Assembly (NCBI GenBank): GCA_025667525.1 | Contig: CM046878.1 | Span: 97,355,237-97,419,236 of the forward strand | DNA: 64,000 nt | Direction of reading: 5' to 3' | Source: Glebionis coronaria | Lineage: Eukaryota; Streptophyta; Magnoliopsida; Asterales; Asteraceae | In this document: in pieces, positions 56,669 to 64,000 of the stretch | Position numbering within the stretch: position 1 is the stretch's first letter | How the letters are laid out: each line of letters opens with the position of its first letter | The notes under the pieces: generated by a model | What the model was told of the DNA's origin: nothing | Seen by the model: the letters and a program-made list of their open reading frames with translations, nothing else | Databases searched by the model: none | Position numbers and translations under genes: made by a program

Positions 56669-58697
56669 AATCCCCTACACTTGACCATTGCAATGTCCTC
56701 ATGCAATGCATTAGTTACAAAGCACGTTTACATTTTTCATCATAATCAATCCATGTTGGCCTTTATTAAAGAGATAGAAAACTATAAACATTCAAAGGAA
56801 GAAAATAAAGAAATCAAAAGCATACCTTGGGTTTTGGAAATGTTATGAATAATCATCATCCTCAAGTTTTCACTTTCTCCAAACTAAGCTTAAAAACGAG
56901 ATCATTGTTATGATAAGTTAGCAAACTATCACGAACTCATGTGGGCCAATTACTCACTTAGACTCCCTTATTCCTAGGTGTATCTCTTATAATTTATTGT
57001 TGTCTTGAATGATCACGAGGATGCATTTTTTTGACTTATTTTGATAGTTATTTAGGCCGAAAATAAAGTGAACGATTTAATCAATAGTTAGCTAAAGGAC
57101 AAAATCTTTTAAAACTGCTTCTCGGGACCTCATAAAGTTCATATCTTGGCATAACTCGCTTCGAGATTTGAGACCTTTCTCAGACCGATATTTGGCAGCA
57201 ACTTCATACTTCAAACCTTGAGAGACGTTCATGAAATTATGGTCTTCTCTTCATAATGGAATTTCTTCACTTGAAGTTTTGAGAGATTCATACTTGGACC
57301 ACGACTTCTTCATTTTTCTCCAATCTTTATTTTGGACTTTGATATACAACGATCCGCCTCCTTTTATAACTTGGATCTATTTATCCTCATACCTTGCTAG
57401 GGTCTTTTCGGATACACTTCTCCATGACTTTTGGGGAGTTTTTTCTTTTCGTCGTGTGTCTCGATCCTTCATATTGATTTTCGATAAATGATTCTTCACA
57501 TCACTTTGGATCTTTAGCAACAAAATGTAGCCCTCATGTCTTGTTGGGACCTTTTTGGACTCGCCAATCTTCGCATCCCGCTTCAATAAGTTATGCCTTG
57601 GCTATGAACTCTAATCCATACCGAGCAACTTTTAAACGATCTTGGGCTAGAAGCTAAGTAACTTTTCAAATCGTACAACCTTATTTATTGCAGATAAATT
57701 TATTAGCAAGCGATGGGAGAATAGGCTTATAATTAACTCACATAAATTCACGAAAGAATACCAAACTTATAATTGACTCTATCATCTCTCGTTCTCCACA
57801 GTTTAAAATCTCAAAGAATGAGACTCGTGGATGCTTAGCCTATTAAATCAAAGTTTTGGGTTTTCGAGTCGCCTATAGGATCTTGCAAACTCTTAGACTT
57901 TTTCAAGTTTAGAAATCGCATTTTAAAGTTCCCTTGATAAACGACTCTCTAGGATCAATTATAGGAACTTGAGAAAAGTTCTTGTTCTTAACCCGTGAGA
58001 GTTAAGACTTTCGCGTTTAATAGCTCCCTATATAAAAGCCTAGCAAAACTTGACTTAAACACGTTAAGGATACTAACTAGAGTAAACTTAGATAAGTAAA
58101 CTCGGGTTGAGTCAAAAAATTTACAACGTTTGAAAACTAAAACCACTTTATTTAAGATTTATTCTAACAAGGAAAGAAAATAACTATACAAAAGTAAAAA
58201 CTAATAGGCCAAAATAGATCAAAATTTTGAAAAATATCGAAAAATTGATTTTCCGGTTAAAATGAGGACAAATACAAGGAAAAGGCCACTTAACTTCGAT
58301 AGAAGTCTCCTCTACACTTAACATAAACATTGTCCTCAATGTTTAAGCATGTGGGAGTAAACTCCCCTACACTTAGGACATTGTGCACTTTGTTTAAATC
58401 TTGCTAAGAAAGAGACAACTAAAGAGATTCCTATTTAAATATTGAGAAAATATAAAATAGTGAATCGAAAAGAGTTTAGGATAGAACCGGGAAGAAGTGA
58501 ACTTGGAATCACGGGTCGTCAAGAATCATCAAGAGTGGATAGCTCGAATCCCTGATTAAGAGAGGAGAGGAAATAGCAAACACCAACGGGTCTCCCCTAC
58601 ACTTAGGATAAAGAAAGCTAAAAGATAGATGCATGGGTTGCCTCCCAAGAAGCGCTTGTTTTTGTTATCCGAGTCACGAGCCTGACTCGTCCCCGAA
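56669..58697 (-). other. Non-coding 3' interior of the Tat-like element
   Basis: No gene. Repeated phrases of the kind GACCTTTTTGGACTC and TTCATACTTGGACC suggest diverged internal repeats (57100-57660). The conserved CTTCTTGGGAGGCAACCCATG lies near 58630-58650 on the minus strand. Confidence 0.55.
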
Positions 58698-60173
58698 TTA
58701 AATGGTCCATGGGGAAGCCTCAAATGTTATACCGGGATCAAAAATCTTGTCTTCGTTCCCGGAGGAATATAACAAAGGAGAGGCAGGAGGATAAGTTTTG
58801 AATGGTAGGAAAGTCCTTTCAACATACGAGAAGTATGTGAAATCTTGATCCACGGGAGGTGGGGTGGGTAAAGGAATCACATTGTCATTCTCCAAAGACA
58901 ATGGATGCGGCCCAATTGGCAAAGCCGTAAAATTAGCAATCATAGAATGGTCATTGTCACCTCCCGGGTCAAAACACTCATCCTCATTTCCCGGAGAGGG
59001 AAATTGATACATCACCTGCTTGCGCGTGCATTCAGTGGGATGAGGGGGCAATATAGTAGGAGAAGTAAGAGAAGAATTACCTTCCACCTGCGATACCTTT
59101 CTAGTAGAGTCAGAACTCTCCACCGCTGCGATAGAAGGGGGTATGGCTAACAAAGTATGCTCATCAATAGTAGGAGAATCAGAGCTATCAATGTCCTCAA
59201 TCCCTTCGTCAAAGAGAGGATTCACCTCACTAGATATGTAATCGTCATCAAAATCAAATAAAGGGTTCGAATAAATCTTGAAAATTTCCTTCGGAACGTC
59301 TTCATCGGATAGTGACTCGTCATCACTAGAAGTAAAATCATCATCTTGATCAAAAAGAGGATTAGAGAAAGCCAAATAATCCTCTCCCAAAGTGTTGGTG
59401 GAAGGAACATCATCAGAAGAAAGTGCATCATACTCATCGTCACTGTCGGATGTCAACTCAGATTCACTTGGAATTGGGACAAGGTTATCAGCACTAGACG
59501 TATTGAATTCGTCGGATTCCTTTGCAGGAATTGTGCTAAGATCCTCATCCCTTATGATGGTTGAATCCTTAGGCTCCAGAGCCGGCAAGTTGGGCGAAGG
59601 AATAGAATTGTCCTCGTTCCAAGGAATAGGACTCTCATCGTCATTACTGTCATAATAATATGGAGGCACAAGAGGAGGAGTATAAGCATTAAGTTTAGAT
59701 ACCTGCTCTTGGTGCTGATCCGCTTGACATTTCTCCATCATCTTGTTGCAAGCTTCTTGAACTTTTTGAAAGTTGTCAAAAATTGTGGCAAGTTGTTCCG
59801 GAGGAAGTGCACAAAAGGGTTGATGATTGACAGTGTGACGTGGGGGCTCAAAGTTATAAACACTGGGATGATAGCACAGAACTTTCTCAAAGACCTTCGA
59901 CGGATCACAAGAAGAAGCATCGTGAGGGCCCCCACAAATATAGCACCACGGGTATGGAGAAAAACCCGGTGCATCTTGAGGATAGGGATTGTCATAGAAG
60001 GTAGAGGGTGGAAAAGTATTGTAAGAGTTGAAGTATGAATTTGTTGAATTGCAAAATGGACAAAATCCAAATTGTGTATCGTCGATATCAAAACCACACC
60101 GCTCACAAGTACACCATTGACATGTTTGAAAACCATGCCATGGTCTCCCACACCGCACGCAAGACGAATCCAT
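58698..60173 (-). CDS. Orphan ORF of the Tat-like element: Cys-rich start, acidic body
   Basis: An uninterrupted 491-codon frame that begins 232 bp downstream of the primer site, where gag would be expected. Residues 1-45 contain paired cysteines (CVRCG, CQWCTCERCG, CPFC), like a zinc ribbon, and CYICGG follows near residue 77. The remainder is Pro/Ser/Asp/Glu-rich with repeated modules (SNPLFDQDDDFTSSDDESLS, SNPLFDFDDDYISSEVNPLF). I recall NPLFD and TIPAKESDEF modules from proteins of Asteraceae retroelements; that is memory, not a search. No zinc knuckle, protease or reverse transcriptase is seen. The open frame suggests that it was recently translated or selected. Function unknown. Confidence 0.7.
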   Translation of the reverse strand: MDSSCVRCGRPWHGFQTCQWCTCERCGFDIDDTQFGFCPFCNSTNSYFNSYNTFPPSTFYDNPYPQDAPGFSPYPWCYICGGPHDASSCDPSKVFEKVLCYHPSVYNFEPPRHTVNHQPFCALPPEQLATIFDNFQKVQEACNKMMEKCQADQHQEQVSKLNAYTPPLVPPYYYDSNDDESPIPWNEDNSIPSPNLPALEPKDSTIIRDEDLSTIPAKESDEFNTSSADNLVPIPSESELTSDSDDEYDALSSDDVPSTNTLGEDYLAFSNPLFDQDDDFTSSDDESLSDEDVPKEIFKIYSNPLFDFDDDYISSEVNPLFDEGIEDIDSSDSPTIDEHTLLAIPPSIAAVESSDSTRKVSQVEGNSSLTSPTILPPHPTECTRKQVMYQFPSPGNEDECFDPGGDNDHSMIANFTALPIGPHPLSLENDNVIPLPTPPPVDQDFTYFSYVERTFLPFKTYPPASPLLYSSGNEDKIFDPGITFEASPWTI

Positions 60174-60404
60174 GAAGAATTATAAATAAGAGGGGTAAAG
60201 AAAAGAATTAAACATAATAGAGGATAAAGAGGAATAGTTTTGGTGCAAAACTTTGAAAAAGAAATGCCTTTTATGATTTTTCAAATGTTTTTGGGATTTT
60301 TGGAAATTTTTGACTCGAAAAATAACGTTCACAAGTGAACGGATCCCAAAAAGCAACGCGTCTCTCACAGAAAACCGTTAAACTTTACGAAAAGAGCCGG
60401 CAGT

Positions 60405-60411
60405 GGCGCCA
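60405..60411 (-). other. Primer-binding site core of the Tat-like element
   Basis: TGGCGCC on the minus strand, two bases after the LTR, continuing ACTGCCGG to 60397. It is close to the TGGCGCCGTTGCC primer site of Tat/Athila elements. Confidence 0.75.
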
Positions 60412-60413
60412 TT

Positions 60414-62202
60414 TAATACTCGACTTTTGGCCAGGTAAAAAGATTCGTTTTAAGTATGTCTCTTCGAATTGATCTGGTTTAACTGTGTAACTCAGTCGTT
60501 CTTTGGTGAAAACAAAAGTGTTGTCGTTGTAGTATATTTAAATGTGCGAAGACTTAAAAGTAAATGACGTTAAAGTAAAATGGCGTTAAATTTAAAATGG
60601 CGTTAAAATAAATCTAAGTCTAATTAAAAGTAAAAGGTGCAATATTAAAACTTTGAAAAGTAAATAACGAGAAATTAAGTGACTAGAAATTAAAGCGTGA
60701 CGAGAATTAAAATTTGACAAAGTATTAAAATGTAAACTTGAAAATTAAACAAGACAAAATATGAAAAACAAACCTAATCGGAATACATTCCGATCGGAAT
60801 GATGATCGGAATGTACTACCCTTCCAATCGGAATATGGCCTCGTCGGAATGCACTTACCTTTCCGATCGGAATGATGATCGGAATACCCCTTGGTCCGAA
60901 TGCTGTCACCACACGACCTATCGGAATAACCAAACACACGCCTCTGATCGGAATACTAATTATCACCCAGATCGGAATGCTGATCGGAATTTCCAATCGG
61001 AATGCTGTCACCTAATCTGATCGGAATACCAAGCTCGCCCTTGATCAGAATGATAACTTACCTCGTGATCGGAATGAAGAGTAGACTCCTGATCGGAATG
61101 CTGTCACTTAATCTGATCGGAATACCACTAGACACCCCCTATCGGAATGTTGCAAACCCTATTCCGACCAAGCAAATGAAGCTGGTCGGAAACATAAAAC
61201 CTTTTCCGACCAGGGCTGGTCGGAATAAGGTAAAAGCAACTGAAAATAAGCTAAACTAATAAGCTATTACTCAAATAAGCATTAGACTAAAATCCTAAGC
61301 AAAACCGTATAAGAAAAAGCTAATAAACTGTAATTTAAAGACTTTTGAAACACGAAAAGAAAAAGATTTACGAAAACAAACTTTATATAAAAATAACTTT
61401 TATAAAAACTTTAGAAACTTGAAGATAAAAACAAATAAGCTATAAGAATCAATAATCCAAAACAATCAAAAGCATAAAAACATAACCTTTAATCAAATAA
61501 GCAAAATGATAAACACATAAACATAAAGATCAAGCAAAGAAAGAAAGGTAGAATGAGAGATCAAACAAGTAAAGTAAAGGTGCAATAAAAGTAAAAGTAA
61601 CTTACTTGAAAAATAAAATGCAAGACAAGGTAATTAAAGGTGCAATAAAGTAAATGTGCAAGTAATTAAAAGGGTGGAAGAACTAGTGTCACTCTAGCCA
61701 ACAAAAATGAAAGTGATCATCCTAATGACTATATATAGGGGAGGATTAAGGAATGCTTAGGAAGCTTCCTCCCCTCCTTCATTTCTTCTTAATTGCACCA
61801 TTAAGTCCTTCCTTTCTTAATCTTTTGTTAATCTTGGACTTTAATGACTTTTGGCTCGGGATTTCTTTAAACTCGTCTTTTAATTCTTCAATAAATAAGA
61901 CTTGAGTTCTTCGGCTTTTAGTAAACTTCCGACTTTTGACTTTTTCTTCGATAAATCTTCAGAATTGGTCTTGGACTTCCGTTCTTTTTGCACTCTTGAC
62001 TTCTTGACCTCGTCTTTCATCTTTTTCTTCAATAAAAGCCCGTGAATGCCCGTGTTTTCTCCACTTTTCACCCTTTCGTCCTAAATCACAACAAAAACAC
62101 AAACCATGTATAATTTCGACATAAAAGACATAAAATACACGTTTTGGCTCGGTTATTATTGTAATTAAGTGGTAAAAAGGGTGGGTGTTTACACACCTAT
62201 CA
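60414..62202 (-). repeat. 5' LTR (right-hand copy)
   Basis: 1,789 bp, the promoter-bearing copy on the minus strand. The GATCGGAAT field lies at 60775-61230. It is nearly identical to the left-hand LTR apart from a small indel and scattered substitutions. Confidence 0.88.
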
Positions 62203-62207
62203 GTAGT

Positions 62208-64000
62208 TGTCATACCTCACCATGGCGGAATATGGGGTGCGACGTATGGATATCATCACAACAATAGCGTGTCTATAGAGATAACTAAATGAAATGGAAA
62301 TATCACAAATGGGTGACACAATGTCATGACAATATCTCAAACAATGCAGGCGTCTAGGTAAGTAGGTAACAGGTCTACCCATTACCAAAGACATACGAAT
62401 ACACACATCAACATATAGGTGTCTACAATGTAACACTTAATCAAACATAAAATAAAGGCTAAGAGGAAAAGGGTTCCTCCAAATGCAATCCTAAGCCTCC
62501 AAAGCTAGCCACTCATATTCTCACGCTCAACCACATTCTCACCTGAAAGAGACACTAAAACACGTCAACAATAAAGTTGGTGAGATTCATAGGTTTAGAA
62601 TCCAATGCCAAATCAGTTATAAGCTGTGAATAACAACCATCAATAAAAAACATATGGACAATGTGCTACAATTATGCATTAACAACTAACATTCAAGAGT
62701 TAACCATTCACCACAATTCCAAGTCTCCAAGCCTTACCAATCGCCATAATTCCAAGGCTCCAAGCCTTACCAATCACCATGGTCCCATTGGCGCCCATAC
62801 ACCTATGAACCAATCCCAAGGCCCCACCTTGTCAACATCCCCTTGGTACCAAGTAAAACCATAATAACTGAGACAGTACGTGTCCCCCGATCCAAATCAT
62901 AAACACAATCAAGAATCACATAGCAGTTAATCACATAAGTGTACACACAAGTCCATCACAAACCATAAAAACATTCATAGCATTAGTTACAAAACCATAC
63001 AGTGTCTCTTCCATCCCATCTGGAAGTCAAAACATTTATAAATCATAGAAACATGGGACTATGAAATTCACCTGAATAAGCTTCTCCAAGTATCTGCGCT
63101 GTAGCAAAATCTAAACACACAAACATATACAATCAAGACATGAACCACATACCAAAATGGCTCATCAATCTATGATGGATATCTAACCTTATCCTACAAC
63201 TTAACCATATTTATATGCCATAAGTATCTCATTACACCCCTCTTTAAAGCCCTTAATTTAGTTTAGTTCATAACTCGTCCCATTAACATTTATCCCCAAA
63301 AATTCCCCTTTTTCACACTCCCAAACGCCCACCAAACCTAAACCACATTCCTTGACATAAAAATCCCATAAACTTATATGTGTTAGATAAATCTCAGCCC
63401 TTTCCCCAACATCAAAACTAATCTTAAGTCCCCGATATACAACTTATACTTTCGCCTATCCAGATTTTACCGATTTTGAACATATGAAATGTTTGTTATG
63501 ATCAAAGGGTCTTACCCTATCCCATTTGCTTAGCCCTTCTCCAGATATTTTATTTAATATATAATCTAAGTCTCATGTTAATTTGAAGCTCCAATTATAA
63601 CCCTAAGTACCCCAGAAAAATTCAAAACATAAAATGAAAACAGTCTGATCCAAAAACTATTTTGACACCCGACTGATGTAACTTGTTTTTGACCCACTTC
63701 TCGGCCTCCAATTTAGTTCTCATATCTTGCATTTGAAATATAATTCAATTACCTTTCCAGGGACATAAGATTCGAAAACTAAAAGTTTGTAGGACTCTAG
63801 ATATGATCAAAACAATGGACCAAAAATTCTGCCCAGTTTTTTTAAAAACAAATTTAAACATGATTAAACCCTTTAATCATCATTAAGCCCCATAATAACC
63901 TAATTAAATGAATATTAAGAACCCTATATTATTAATTACAGAATTCATCATTCCTAGTATGAAACCCTAATCAAAAATCAAAAATCCTAAACCCTAATCC
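62208..64000 (-). repeat. Probable LTR-type sequence running off the window
   Basis: No gene can be read. On the minus strand the left edge ends GGTATGACA, a plausible LTR terminus, right next to the target duplication of the Tat-like element. Tandem phrases CCAAGGCTCCAAGCCTTACC repeat near 62720-62790. The composition and phrases such as GTTGGTGAGATTCATAGG resemble gypsy LTRs. The other end lies outside the window. Confidence 0.35.

Larger units (their letters stand above)
54896..62202 (-). mobile_element. Non-autonomous Tat/Athila-like gypsy retrotransposon
   Basis: LTRs at 54896-56668 and 60414-62202 are flanked by the 5-bp duplication GTAGT (54891-54895 and 62203-62207). On the minus strand the LTR begins TGATAGGTGTGTAAACACCC. 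The primer site TGGCGCCACTGCCGG follows the right-hand LTR, and a purine tract (GTAGGGGATT) precedes the left-hand one. The interior (3.7 kb) has one orphan ORF and no gag-pol. The phrase AAGCGCTTCTTGGGAGGCAA (about 58637) is typical of the Tat/Athila 3' region. It is inserted just after the gypsy primer site. Confidence 0.87.

Noticed and set aside
58905..60151. Several opposite-strand and other-frame ORFs over the orphan ORF
   Set aside because: They are shadows of the long minus-strand frame, without motifs.

Overview
This is a plant nuclear window. It is AT-rich, its introns are GT-AG, and it is almost entirely transposable elements nested in one another. I see no rRNA, no convincing tRNA gene, no prokaryotic signal and no complete undisturbed host gene. 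The orphan retrotransposon ORF at 58698-60173 resembles proteins I recall as abundant in Asteraceae genomes, so a daisy-family plant is my best guess (inference only).

Layout. 1-4610 holds degenerate repeats, two foldback elements and a Harbinger MITE carrying the first 28 codons of a transposase-like gene. 4732-17520 is a structurally complete CACTA element (CACTA-1) with intact reading frames: a five-exon tnpA-like gene, a three-exon tnp2 transposase and, on the opposite strand, a small GRF zinc-finger gene behind a 30-bp tandem array. It sits inside a small acidic membrane-protein gene whose halves lie at 17521-17930 and 4611-4731. 17931-20126 holds a hAT-type MITE and the front of a SINE. 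20127-38125 is a second CACTA element (CACTA-2) with the same plan but decayed tnpA and tnp2 genes. A young non-autonomous LTR retrotransposon (22782-27733) sits in its tnpA exon 2. CACTA-2 itself is inserted in the SINE.

38126-42215 is an unrecognised small membrane-protein gene on the minus strand, broken by a Harbinger element (38684-40549), an in-frame stop, a MITE in its first intron and a 174-bp duplication. 43153-48475 is a Helitron on the minus strand with RPA-like and Pif1-helicase genes (Rep domain and Walker A deleted) and a small acidic coiled-coil gene. 48596-51051 has tandem repeats, an intact SINE with 22-bp target duplications, a Harbinger element carrying only ORF1, and a second Helitron 3' terminus. 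51832-64000 is a long gypsy-type LTR with primer site, a complete non-autonomous Tat/Athila-like element (54896-62202) and a further probable LTR sequence running off the end.

How the parts relate. Tnp2 and TnpA-like proteins are the usual CACTA pair: catalysis, and binding of subterminal repeats. Here both CACTA copies add three conserved features at the same places: a roughly 200-nt foldback upstream of tnp2, an internal block of subterminal-type palindromes followed by a tandem array, and a divergently placed GRF zinc-finger gene. These shared, family-specific parts are the most interesting material in the window. Exon boundaries were read by eye from splice signals and frame continuity; family names rest on recognised motifs, not on searches.
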